Assembly: GCA_025363815.1 (NCBI GenBank)
Contig: JANYLB010000027.1
Span: 1 to 43,950 of the forward strand
Length of the DNA stretch: 43,950 nt
DNA from: Actinomycetes bacterium
GTDB lineage: Bacteria; Actinomycetota; Acidimicrobiia; IMCC26256; JANYLB01
Reading direction: 5' to 3'
Position numbers and translations under genes: made by a program. Position 1 is the stretch's first letter, and each line of letters starts with the position of its first letter. The notes under the pieces were generated by a model that was not told where the DNA came from, made no database searches, and saw nothing but the letters and a program-made list of their open reading frames with translations. Positions 1-6,539 of this stretch are shown piece after piece.

Positions 1-621
1 CTTGGCGTTTCCCATCGCGACCACCGCGCCTGCGGCGAGCTCCGCCGCCCAGGCGAGCGCGGCGTCGAGCGTCTCCTCCGCCGGAACGACCCTGTCGACA
101 AGCCCGATGGCCAGCGCTTCGTCGGCCCGGACCTGACGCCCGCTCCAGAGCAACTCCTTGGCGCGCGCAGGGCCCACGAGTCGGGCGAGGCGCTGGGTGC
201 CTCCGGCTCCCGGGATGATGCCGAGGAGTATCTCCGGCTGGCCAAGCTTGGCCCGGTCGCTCGCCACGCGCAGGTCGCAGGCCATCGCGAGCTCCATGCC
301 ACCGCCGAGGGCGAACCCACCGATCGCGGCGATGACGGGCCGGGGAATCGCGGCAATGGAATCGTAAGCGGCACGGAAGCCGTCAGAGATTGCCAGTGCC
401 TCCTCGGGGCCACCGAACTCCGAGATCTCGGCGCCGGCCGCGAAGGTGCGCCCACTCCCGGTCACCACGACGGCCTTCACGTCGGCGTCCAGGGCCAGCT
501 CCCGACCGATCTCGGCGAGCTCGGCGAGCAGGGCCAGCGACAGCGCATTCATCGGGGGACGGTCCAACCGCACGAGGGCGACACCGTCGGCACGTCGTTC
601 AGAAGTCACCAGCTCAGCCAT
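1..621 (-). CDS. Enoyl-CoA hydratase/isomerase (crotonase), C-terminus cut by window edge
   Basis: Reads leftward from an ATG at 621 and is still open at base 1, so 207 N-terminal residues of a family of about 255 are present. Crotonases hydrate trans-2-enoyl-CoA in beta-oxidation; they act in the cytosol, usually as trimers of dimers. The fold signature is intact: the oxyanion-hole segment AAGAEISEF near residue 61, [16 protein letters not shown] at 101-116, and the strand with [19 protein letters not shown] at about 127-145. Both catalytic glutamates of true hydratases are there (Glu110 and Glu130), unlike the paralogue at 4272-5111, so hydratase activity is likely. The acyl chain preference cannot be read from the sequence. 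It is divergent from the SDR at 680; a TAGCCT hexamer ends 6 bp before the ATG. Confidence 0.93.
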   Translation of the reverse strand, partial: MAELVTSERRADGVALVRLDRPPMNALSLALLAELAEIGRELALDADVKAVVVTGSGRTFAAGAEISEFGGPEEALAISDGFRAAYDSIAAIPRPVIAAIGGFALGGGMELAMACDLRVASDRAKLGQPEILLGIIPGAGGTQRLARLVGPARAKELLWSGRQVRADEALAIGLVDRVVPAEETLDAALAWAAELAAGAVVAMGNAK

Positions 622-627
622 CTCCGG

Positions 628-633
628 AGGCTA
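628..633 (-). promoter_or_regulatory. Putative -10 element (TAGCCT), leaderless start
   Basis: The minus strand reads TAGCCT, six bases, then ATG at 621. This matches the actinobacterial TANNNT -10 consensus placed so that transcription would begin at or next to the start codon. No convincing -35 is seen. A GGAG touches the ATG with no spacer and is not a usable Shine-Dalgarno. Confidence 0.4.
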
Positions 634-665
634 CCGGCCTCACCTCGGTGCGGTGTAGGAGTCGC

Positions 666-671
666 TAGCGT
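666..671 (+). promoter_or_regulatory. Putative -10 element (TAGCGT), leaderless start
   Basis: TAGCGT lies 8 bp before the ATG at 680. The only GGAG in this gap is more than 20 bases upstream, so ribosome binding by Shine-Dalgarno pairing is unlikely and a leaderless transcript is the simplest reading. It faces the oppositely oriented element at 628-633 in a 58-bp divergent gap. Confidence 0.4.
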
Positions 672-679
672 GAACGCCC

Positions 680-1534
680 ATGACAGAACAGGTCGCGGTG
701 ATCACCGGAGGGAACGCAGGCATCGGCAAGGAGACTGCGGTCGCCCTCGCGCGAGCCGGGTGGCGGGTGTTCATAACCGCTCGTGATCCGGGTCGAGGCA
801 CCGCCGCGCTCGAAGACATCCGGGCCCGCAGCGCGTCGGAGCGCACCGCGGTAATCCCGCTCGATCTCGCCGACCTCGCATCGGTGCGCGCGTTCCCCGC
901 CCTCCTCGCCGCGCAGACCGATCAGCTCGATGTCCTGGTGAACAATGCCGGTCTCGTGCTGCAGGACCGTCGGGTCACGAGCGACGGCTTCGAGCAGACC
1001 TTCGGGGTGAACCACCTCGGCCACTTCCTCCTCACCGATCTGCTCCTCGACCGGCTGCGCGCCAACCCGAACGGTTCCCGTGTCGTCGTCGTCTCATCAC
1101 ACGCGCACAAGATGGCCCGGCGCGGGCTCGACTTCGATGACCTACAAACGGAGCACCGCCGCTACCGCGGCTTCGCCGCCTACTCCCGCTCGAAGCTCGC
1201 CAACATTCTCTTCACCCGGGAGCTTGCTCGACGGCTCGATGGCTCGAACATCACCGTCAACGCGCTGCACCCCGGATTCGTCGACAGCCGCTTCGGCCGA
1301 GACGGCGATACGCGGCGCTGGTTCGAGGTCGCGTACCGGGTCGGCAGCGTCATGGCAATCACGCCCGAAGCCGGCGCGCAGACCTCGGTATACCTGGCGA
1401 GCTCGCCCGACGTCGACGGCATCACCGGCGAGTACTTCTACAAGGGGCGACCGGCGAAGGTCTCCTCGGCCGCGCTCGACAACGTCGCTGCGACACGACT
1501 GTGGGCGGCGAGCGAAATCCTCGTCGGAATCTAA
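680..1534 (+). CDS. Short-chain dehydrogenase/reductase, retinol-dehydrogenase-like
   Basis: A 284-residue NAD(P)-dependent oxidoreductase with a classical Rossmann fold. Seen: cofactor loop TGGNAGIG at 9-16, NNAG at 88-91, catalytic Ser139/Ser140, Tyr168 and Lys172 in the pattern AYSRSKLAN. The C-terminal half, with LHPGFVDSRFG and a YFYKG segment, resembles the retinol dehydrogenase/WW-domain oxidoreductase branch, whose members act on lipophilic alcohols or aldehydes; the real substrate is unknown. An Arg after the second beta strand (FITARD) suggests NADP preference, which is an inference. It stands alone on the plus strand and converges with the MeaB-type gene, the two stops being 9 bp apart. 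Confidence 0.9.
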   Translation: MTEQVAVITGGNAGIGKETAVALARAGWRVFITARDPGRGTAALEDIRARSASERTAVIPLDLADLASVRAFPALLAAQTDQLDVLVNNAGLVLQDRRVTSDGFEQTFGVNHLGHFLLTDLLLDRLRANPNGSRVVVVSSHAHKMARRGLDFDDLQTEHRRYRGFAAYSRSKLANILFTRELARRLDGSNITVNALHPGFVDSRFGRDGDTRRWFEVAYRVGSVMAITPEAGAQTSVYLASSPDVDGITGEYFYKGRPAKVSSAALDNVAATRLWAASEILVGI

Positions 1535-1543
1535 GAAGTCGAT

Positions 1544-2404
1544 CTAACGAAGTAGCTCGTCGGCGGCGGCGTACGGGTCGATCTCGCGCCCTTCGACGCG
1601 CCGCACCAGCGCCTCGAACTCCTCGCCGCGGCAGCGATCCTCGACCTGGGCACGGAGCATGGCGGCCACGATCATCCGAAGCTCCTCGCGGAGCCGAGCC
1701 GCGCGCCGCACTTCGACCTCGCCGCTCCGGTAGAGGTGCGCCCGGTGCTCGCCGATAACTCCCCACAGCTCGTCAGCACCTTCGCCGCTCGTCGCGATGG
1801 TCTCGATGATCGGCGGTCGCCACGGATGCCGCACTGAGAGCTCGAGCATCATTTCCAGATCACGCACCGTCTCGGCGACACCCGGTCGGTCAGACTTGTT
1901 CACCACGAACACGTCGGCGATCTCGAGCAGACCGGCCTTGTTCGCCTGGACACTGTCACCCCAACCAGGGGTGACGACGACAATGGTCGTGTCCGCGGTC
2001 CCCGCGATCTCGACCTCGACCTGACCCACGCCCACAGTCTCGACCAGGATCCACGGGAACGCCGCGGCATCAAGCACCCGTTGGGCCTGCGGCGTCGCGA
2101 GCGCGAGGCCGCCCAGGTGTCCACGCGTCGCCATGGAGCGGATGAACACACCTGGATCGGTCGCGTGGTCCTGCATGCGGACGCGGTCGCCGAGGATCGC
2201 GCCACCACTGAAGGGGCTCGTCGGATCGATCGCGAGCACGCCGACTTCAGCCCCTTCACGCCGTATGCGGGCAATGAGCGCGTCGGTGAGCGTCGACTTC
2301 CCGGCGCCGGGCGCTCCGGTGATGCCGACTGTGTACGCGGCGCCCGTGTGCGAGAACAGCCCCGCGACCGCGGCGCGTCCGTCGGCCCCTCCCTGCTCGA
2401 CCAT
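1544..2404 (-). CDS. MeaB-type G3E GTPase, chaperone of B12-dependent acyl-CoA mutase; start uncertain
   Basis: P-loop GTPase of the MeaB/ArgK family, which protects and reloads adenosylcobalamin in methylmalonyl-CoA and related mutases. From the ATG at 2404 there are 286 residues: Walker A GITGAPGAGKST at 28-38, switch region GGAILGDRVRM, Walker B ETVGVGQ, and NKSD for guanine recognition. Recognisable family sequence continues upstream of this ATG in frame (for example LLVERALGHDRGAVAKLI, ending a few codons before 2404), so the true N-terminus probably lies further up. No ATG, GTG or TTG exists in frame back to the stop at 2552-2554; a CTG at 2491 would give 315 residues, the usual length. 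The likely client is the mutase at 10294-11886. It follows the Nfu gene on the same strand. Confidence 0.9.
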   Translation of the reverse strand: MVEQGGADGRAAVAGLFSHTGAAYTVGITGAPGAGKSTLTDALIARIRREGAEVGVLAIDPTSPFSGGAILGDRVRMQDHATDPGVFIRSMATRGHLGGLALATPQAQRVLDAAAFPWILVETVGVGQVEVEIAGTADTTIVVVTPGWGDSVQANKAGLLEIADVFVVNKSDRPGVAETVRDLEMMLELSVRHPWRPPIIETIATSGEGADELWGVIGEHRAHLYRSGEVEVRRAARLREELRMIVAAMLRAQVEDRCRGEEFEALVRRVEGREIDPYAAADELLR

Positions 2405-2543
2405 CGAAATCAGCTTCGCGACCGCGCCGCGATCATGGCCGAGGGCGCGCTCGACGAGCAGCGCCGGATCGCGGGTGAGGCTGGCGCTCAGAGTGCTACC
2501 GACTGCTCGGGCGGGCTGGTCGACGGGCCGGATGCCGACGACG

Positions 2544-2840
2544 TCAGTCGGCTACCACTTCGGTGACGCCGGGAACCCGATCCATGATGATTCGTTCGAC
2601 CCCGGCCTTGAGTGTCTGGGTGGAGATCGGGCAGGTCCCGCAGGCACCGACCAACTCGACGTGGACCACGCCGGCGCCGTCGATGTTCGAGAAGACGATG
2701 TCGCCACCGTCGGCCTGAAGGGCCGGGCGGATCGCGTCGATCGCCTCGAGCACACCGGCTTCGCGCGGATCCGGAGCTGAGACGCCCGGAGCTGAGACGC
2801 CTGGGACAGCGAAACCGGTGGTCGAAATGTCGGTGGGCAT
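2544..2840 (-). CDS. Nfu/NifU C-terminal domain protein, iron-sulfur cluster carrier
   Basis: A 98-residue single-domain Nfu protein. Nfu proteins bind a cluster between two subunits through a CxxC motif and pass it to client enzymes. The motif is seen as GACGTCPIS, followed by the amphipathic helix TLKAGVERII; the segment ALQADGGDIVF is typical of the family N-terminus. I chose the ATG at 2840 because GGAGG sits nine bases before it; a TTG at 2846 would be only three bases from that site. The first 20 or so residues are a Pro/Ala-rich linker with a duplicated VSAPG. The MeaB-type gene follows on the same strand, and the start of that gene is not resolved. Upstream lies a near-perfect direct repeat (2921-2957). 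Confidence 0.9.
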   Translation of the reverse strand: MPTDISTTGFAVPGVSAPGVSAPDPREAGVLEAIDAIRPALQADGGDIVFSNIDGAGVVHVELVGACGTCPISTQTLKAGVERIIMDRVPGVTEVVAD

Positions 2841-2849
2841 CGTCAAGAA

Positions 2850-2854
2850 CCTCC
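2850..2854 (-). promoter_or_regulatory. Ribosome binding site deciding the Nfu start
   Basis: GGAGG on the minus strand is followed by nine bases and ATG at 2840, and by only three bases before an in-frame TTG at 2846. The spacing favours the ATG. Confidence 0.6.
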
Positions 2855-2920
2855 AGAGGGCGGAACCCCACCAGTATCGCAGGTGTTCCCGGCCGGCCCG
2901 ACTCGTGCCTTCCTTCCAGC

Positions 2921-2957
2921 TTCAAACGTTCGGATTTCCGGGTTCAAGCGTTCGGAT
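2921..2957. repeat. Two near-identical 15-bp direct repeats, 22 bp apart
   Basis: TTCAAACGTTCGGAT (2921-2935) and TTCAAGCGTTCGGAT (2943-2957) differ at one base. They start 22 bp apart, about two helical turns, so a protein could contact both on one face. The second copy runs into the first base of the murA stop codon. They sit 81 to 117 bp upstream of the Nfu start, a position suited to an activator or repressor of that gene. No known operator is recognised. Confidence 0.45.
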
Positions 2958-4216
2958 CAGCGGTCGACGGATTCAATGTCGGCGCCGAGGGCGCGGAGGC
3001 TGCCGGCGAGATCGGCATAGCCCCGGTCGATATGGGTCCGTTCCAAGACGGTCGTCTCGCCGTCGGCAGCGAGACCCGCGAGCACGAGTGCGGCTCCGGC
3101 CCGGACGTCCAGCGCCCGCACCGGCGCGGCCGAAAGGCGCGGAACACCGCGCACCACCGCGTGGCGGCCCTCGTTGCGCACGTCGGCCCCCATACGCGAG
3201 AGCTCGTCGACGAAACCGAATCGGTTGTCAAACACGTTTTCGGTGACGATCGCAGTTCCCTCGGCCACCGCTAGCAGCGCCACCGCCATCGGCATGAAGT
3301 CGGTCGCGAAACCGGGATACGGAAGGGTCGCGAGGTCGATCGCCTGAAGCCTGTGATCGGCACGGGCCCATAGCCCGTCGGGTGTCTCGGTGACCTGGAG
3401 GCCCATCTCCCGGAGCTTCACCACGACCATCTCAAGATGCTCGAGCCTGATGCCTTCGAGGGTGATGTCGCCACCGGCAATGCCGCAGGCCATCAGCAGG
3501 GTCCCGGCCTCAACGCGATCACCGACGACTTCGTGGTGCACGGCACGCATTTCTTCGACGCCTTCGATCCACAAGGTCGAGGTCCCCGCCCCGTCTATGC
3601 GCGCACCCATGAGCGTCAACAACTCGACGAGGTCGCTTATCTCCGGTTCACGCGCCGCGTTCTCGATCACCGTCTCACCCTTGGCCAGCACACTCGCGGT
3701 GAGCAGGTTCTCCGTTGCACCAACACTGGGAAAGTCGAGCACTATGCGTGCTCCCGCGAGCGCGCTGCACCGAGCCTCGATGAAACCGTGCGCCACGCTG
3801 AGCTCGGCCCCGAGTGCCTCCAAGCCGCGAAAGTGCATGTCGAGCTTGCGGCTCCCGATATTGTCGCCACCAGGCATCGCGACCCTCGCCCAACCACACC
3901 GGGCCAGCAGCGGGCCGAGCACGTTGATCGACGCCCGCATCCGACTCACGAGCTCATAGGGGGCTTCCGGAACGAGGTCCCCGGTCGCGTCGATCTGCAT
4001 CTCAGTCGGTGAAATCCAGTCGATCGAGGCGCCGATCGACCGGAGCACGTTGACCATCACGTCGAGATCGGCAACCGCAGGCATGTTGGCAAGAGTCGTG
4101 ACGCCGGGCGCGAGCAAAGCCGCTGCCATCTGCTTGAGACCAGAGTTCTTGGTCATGCCCGAGACCCGGACGGTGCCGGAAAGCGGACCACCCGGTCGGA
4201 CGACGAAGGCCTTCAT
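2957..4216 (-). CDS. murA: UDP-N-acetylglucosamine 1-carboxyvinyltransferase, Asp-type
   Basis: Catalyses the first committed step of peptidoglycan synthesis, transfer of enolpyruvate from PEP to UDP-GlcNAc, in the cytosol. 419 residues, the usual length. Lys23-Asn24 correspond to the conserved KN pair, and Asp306 in PGFATD to the essential Asp305 of E. coli. The loop residue equivalent to E. coli Cys115 is aspartate (Asp118, in [15 protein letters not shown]), as in mycobacteria; Cys115 is the fosfomycin target, so intrinsic fosfomycin resistance is expected. The open frame continues upstream in phase across the next gene, but the family N-terminus ([14 protein letters not shown]) begins exactly at the ATG at 4216, which has a TACCAT hexamer 8 bp before it. 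It lies downstream of a crotonase on the same strand. Confidence 0.97.
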   Translation of the reverse strand: MKAFVVRPGGPLSGTVRVSGMTKNSGLKQMAAALLAPGVTTLANMPAVADLDVMVNVLRSIGASIDWISPTEMQIDATGDLVPEAPYELVSRMRASINVLGPLLARCGWARVAMPGGDNIGSRKLDMHFRGLEALGAELSVAHGFIEARCSALAGARIVLDFPSVGATENLLTASVLAKGETVIENAAREPEISDLVELLTLMGARIDGAGTSTLWIEGVEEMRAVHHEVVGDRVEAGTLLMACGIAGGDITLEGIRLEHLEMVVVKLREMGLQVTETPDGLWARADHRLQAIDLATLPYPGFATDFMPMAVALLAVAEGTAIVTENVFDNRFGFVDELSRMGADVRNEGRHAVVRGVPRLSAAPVRALDVRAGAALVLAGLAADGETTVLERTHIDRGYADLAGSLRALGADIESVDR

Positions 4217-4224
4217 CACCCGAG

Positions 4225-4230
4225 ATGGTA
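4225..4230 (-). promoter_or_regulatory. Putative -10 element (TACCAT) of murA
   Basis: TACCAT on the minus strand is followed by eight bases and the murA ATG at 4216. No Shine-Dalgarno at a normal distance and no clear -35. Its position in a 55-bp gap gives murA a possible promoter of its own, with a leaderless transcript. Confidence 0.4.
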
Positions 4231-4271
4231 CGGGCCCGCGTCGGCCAGCGGGCGAACTCGCCCGGGGTAAG

Positions 4272-5111
4272 CTATCGACCCTGGTAGACGGGCTCGCGGC
4301 CTTCGACGAAGGCGGCGATGGCCTCGCGCGCGTCTTGCGAACCCAGGCACCGGGACTGACCCTCGGCTTCGATTCGCAACCCCTCGTGGACGGGGAGCTC
4401 GGAGGCGGCGTGAATGGCCCGCTTCGCCCCCTGTACCGCGAGCGGCGGCTGCGCCGCGATGCGGGTGGCGAGCTGGCCCGCAGCGGCTTCGAGCTCGCCT
4501 TCGCCAACGAGCTGTTCGACCAGGCCGATGCGGTACGCCTCTTCCGCGTCGATCTTCGCGGCGGTGAACACCATCTCCTTGGCCTTGCCCGGACCGACGA
4601 GACGCGGCAGCCGTTGGGTACCACCGAGGTCGGGCATGATCCCGTACTTGAACTCGAGCAGCCCCAGCTGGCTCCCTGACGCAACCACGCGAATGTCGCA
4701 CGCGAGCGCGAGCTGGAGCCCTGCGCCGAACGCGTAGCCACGCACCGCGGCGATGGTGGCGAACGGCGCCGTCTCGAGCCAGGTGTATGCGGCTTGGGTC
4801 CGCAGAATCATGTCCACGCTCGGGTCCTCGTGGGTGCTCGGACCCGGCATCGAGTTGAGGCCTCCTGAGGCGAACGCGTCGGCCGAGAACACCGACGTGT
4901 CGATGCCGCTCGAGAACGCTCGGCCCTCACCGATCACCACGAGCGCGCGGATGCCCTGCGGGTCTTCGAGCAGCGACGCGCCGAGCTCGGCCATCTCACG
5001 CCACATCGCCACCGTGAACGAGTTCAGCTTCGCGGGCCGGTTGAGGCGCAACCACCCGACCGGGCCCTCACGGTCGAGCCGAAGCGTCGTGGTCTCTAGA
5101 ACCATCTGCAT
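4272..5111 (-). CDS. Crotonase-family protein with altered catalytic pair
   Basis: 279 residues with the full crotonase fold: substrate loop [11 protein letters not shown] near 65-75, [17 protein letters not shown] at 125-141, [20 protein letters not shown] at 149-168. Against true hydratases, the first catalytic Glu is Gln133; Glu153 is kept and Asp161 is added. An acidic residue at the Asp161 position is typical of dienoyl-CoA isomerases, which however have Asp where this protein has Gln133. It may therefore be an isomerase or another crotonase-type enzyme; naming it a hydratase would go beyond the sequence. There are two ATG options, 5111 and 5105; the first is 6 bp from a TACGCT hexamer. 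murA follows 55 bp downstream. Confidence 0.85.
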   Translation of the reverse strand: MQMVLETTTLRLDREGPVGWLRLNRPAKLNSFTVAMWREMAELGASLLEDPQGIRALVVIGEGRAFSSGIDTSVFSADAFASGGLNSMPGPSTHEDPSVDMILRTQAAYTWLETAPFATIAAVRGYAFGAGLQLALACDIRVVASGSQLGLLEFKYGIMPDLGGTQRLPRLVGPGKAKEMVFTAAKIDAEEAYRIGLVEQLVGEGELEAAAGQLATRIAAQPPLAVQGAKRAIHAASELPVHEGLRIEAEGQSRCLGSQDAREAIAAFVEGREPVYQGR

Positions 5112-5117
5112 GCGGCG

Positions 5118-5123
5118 AGCGTA
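5118..5123 (-). promoter_or_regulatory. Putative -10 element (TACGCT), leaderless start
   Basis: TACGCT, six bases, then ATG at 5111 on the minus strand. There is no Shine-Dalgarno. This supports the 5111 start over the 5105 ATG. Confidence 0.4.
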
Positions 5124-5172
5124 GGCGCCAGATACCGGTCCGCCAGGCTGAGCCGGCCAAATAGTCAGCGAG

Positions 5173-5688
5173 TCAGCCCGCGAGCAGGGCGAGCCCGCTG
5201 ACAGCGACCAGCCGACAGACCGCGACCGGTGCGGGCAACCCCTTCACCGTGCGCTCACCCGCCGGGATGGCCGCCGCGGCAGTCGGGACGAGCTGTCCGA
5301 CCGGCATCGTGGCGAGCACCTCCTGCGGACCGGCGGCATCGGCGAGCCGAGCCGCGAGGTTGACCGCCCGACCGCTGTAGTCGTCGCCTTCGAAGAGGAT
5401 CACCGGGCCGCGCGCCATCCCCGCGCGCAACGGAAGTGCGAGCTGCTCGTGCACGACCCGCTGGTGCAGCTCGAGCACCGAGGTGACGACCGCGACACCG
5501 TCACCCGAGACGATCATCACGCCGTCACCGAGCCACTTGGCCACCCTGACGCCGTGGTCGGCTGCGATGGAACGCACCGCGCCACGGAAGCTCGTGAGCA
5601 CCGCTACGGCTTCTTCGTCGCCATGGGCCTCGGTGAACGCGGTGAAGCCACAGAGATCGACGAAGGCAAAGGTCCGGTCCACTCGCAT
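5173..5688 (-). CDS. Class III adenylate/guanylate cyclase catalytic domain, free-standing
   Basis: 171 residues covering just the cyclase homology domain. Key residues are in place: metal-binding Asp11 (FVDLCGFT) and Asp55 (KWLGDGVM), base-recognising Lys51 and an acidic partner at 102/103 (GDDYSGRA), and transition-state Asn110 and Arg114 (NLAARL). Lys plus Asp favours ATP over GTP, so cAMP synthesis as a homodimer is likely. No HAMP, receiver, membrane or HTH segment is attached, so the sensory input is unknown. The ATG at 5688 begins just before the domain; the open frame extends upstream without a domain and antisense-like composition sets in, so I rejected the longer forms. The hydrolase gene lies 68 bp upstream on the same strand. 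Confidence 0.85.
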   Translation of the reverse strand: MRVDRTFAFVDLCGFTAFTEAHGDEEAVAVLTSFRGAVRSIAADHGVRVAKWLGDGVMIVSGDGVAVVTSVLELHQRVVHEQLALPLRAGMARGPVILFEGDDYSGRAVNLAARLADAAGPQEVLATMPVGQLVPTAAAAIPAGERTVKGLPAPVAVCRLVAVSGLALLAG

Positions 5689-5756
5689 GCACCCAGTCTC
5701 GCGTACGGGTGCGACAACCACGCCGGCATTTGATGACGAAGTGGTGAACACCCCGG

Positions 5757-6401
5757 TCAGCGGAGCGACAGCACCCATTTCGTCGAGACGCGCGCGGTCT
5801 CGGCGAGCACGTCTTCGAGCGTCGTGCCGCTCGCCTTCAGCGGCCGGTACCCGTGGTCGGCGCTCTCCAGCCATCGGAACGTCACTCGACCCTTGATCGC
5901 ACGCGCCGCGAGCGGCAGCTCGTCGCGCCCGCCAAGCGCGTCGCGCGTCCCGCTCACGAAGAGGCAGGGAACGCGCAGGCGGGGAAAGTGCTCGTCGCGG
6001 ATCTTCTCGGGCCGGCCCGCCGGGTGCAGCGGGTACCCAAGGAGAAGCAGCCCGAGCGCGCCACGGGGGCCTTCGTCGGCGGGCGCACCCACGAGCATCG
6101 AGCACATGCGCCCGCCCATCGACCGGCCCCCGAGCACAATCCGCTCTGGAGGGAGTCCGGTTCGTCGGCCCAGGCGATCAGCAGCATCCCGAGCTGCAGC
6201 GATAAGCGCCGGGGCCCGGTCCGGCGCCTTCCGGCCGGCATCGCGGTAGGCGAAGTTGAACCGCAGCGACGGGACCCCCGCCGCGGCCAGCGCCGCGGCC
6301 ACCGACTTCAGGGGCGGAGCGTCGAGATCGGTCCCGGCGCCGTGGGCGAGAAGCACCGCCCGGTCAGAGCCGGTCTTGGGGCCCTGGAAGCGGGTACGCA
6401 C
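5757..6401 (-). CDS. Alpha/beta hydrolase, Tex30/KANL3 (dienelactone-hydrolase-like) type
   Basis: 214-residue single-domain hydrolase. Seen: oxyanion segment LLAHGAG at 17-23, nucleophile elbow GGRSMGGRM with Ser94, acid Asp154 in VSGTRDALGG, and His183 in ADHGY. This is a complete catalytic triad. The short cap-less build and the HGAG start resemble the Tex30/KANL3-like predicted hydrolases; the substrate is unknown. There is no signal peptide, so it is cytosolic. It starts with GTG at 6401, six bases after TAGTCT. The gene is divergent from the glycosyltransferase at 6540 and precedes the cyclase on the same strand by 68 bp. Confidence 0.88.
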   Translation of the reverse strand: MRTRFQGPKTGSDRAVLLAHGAGTDLDAPPLKSVAAALAAAGVPSLRFNFAYRDAGRKAPDRAPALIAAARDAADRLGRRTGLPPERIVLGGRSMGGRMCSMLVGAPADEGPRGALGLLLLGYPLHPAGRPEKIRDEHFPRLRVPCLFVSGTRDALGGRDELPLAARAIKGRVTFRWLESADHGYRPLKASGTTLEDVLAETARVSTKWVLSLR

Positions 6402-6407
6402 GACGAC

Positions 6408-6413
6408 AGACTA
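6408..6413 (-). promoter_or_regulatory. Putative -10 element (TAGTCT), leaderless GTG start
   Basis: TAGTCT, six bases, GTG at 6401 on the minus strand. No Shine-Dalgarno. The spacing equals that of the elements at 628, 5118 and 42105. Confidence 0.4.
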
Positions 6414-6525
6414 GGAAATCCGGTTCGGGTCCCGCCTTGGCCGACCCGTCTCCACGCCTCGTCGGAGCCGTCTTTCCGTCCCGGTTGGAGGGTTCTCCGC
6501 CTCGGCTCAGGCGGGGTCCGTCCGC

Positions 6526-6531
6526 TAGATT
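6526..6531 (+). promoter_or_regulatory. Putative -10 element (TAGATT) of the glycosyltransferase operon
   Basis: TAGATT lies 8 bp before the ATG at 6540, with no Shine-Dalgarno between them. A small hairpin (CCGCCT at 6497-6502, AGGCGG at 6509-6514) sits upstream, where a -35 region would be. Confidence 0.4.
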
Positions 6532-6539
6532 CGTCCCTC

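Noticed and set aside
4217-4741. In-frame extension of murA to 594 residues
   Set aside because: The added part is antiphase to the crotonase gene on the same strand and Ser/Arg/Pro-rich; the MurA N-terminus begins exactly at ATG 4216.
5853-6539. Upstream extension of the GT4 frame to 652 residues
   Set aside because: It is antisense to the hydrolase and lacks any motif; the glycosyltransferase fold begins at ATG 6540.
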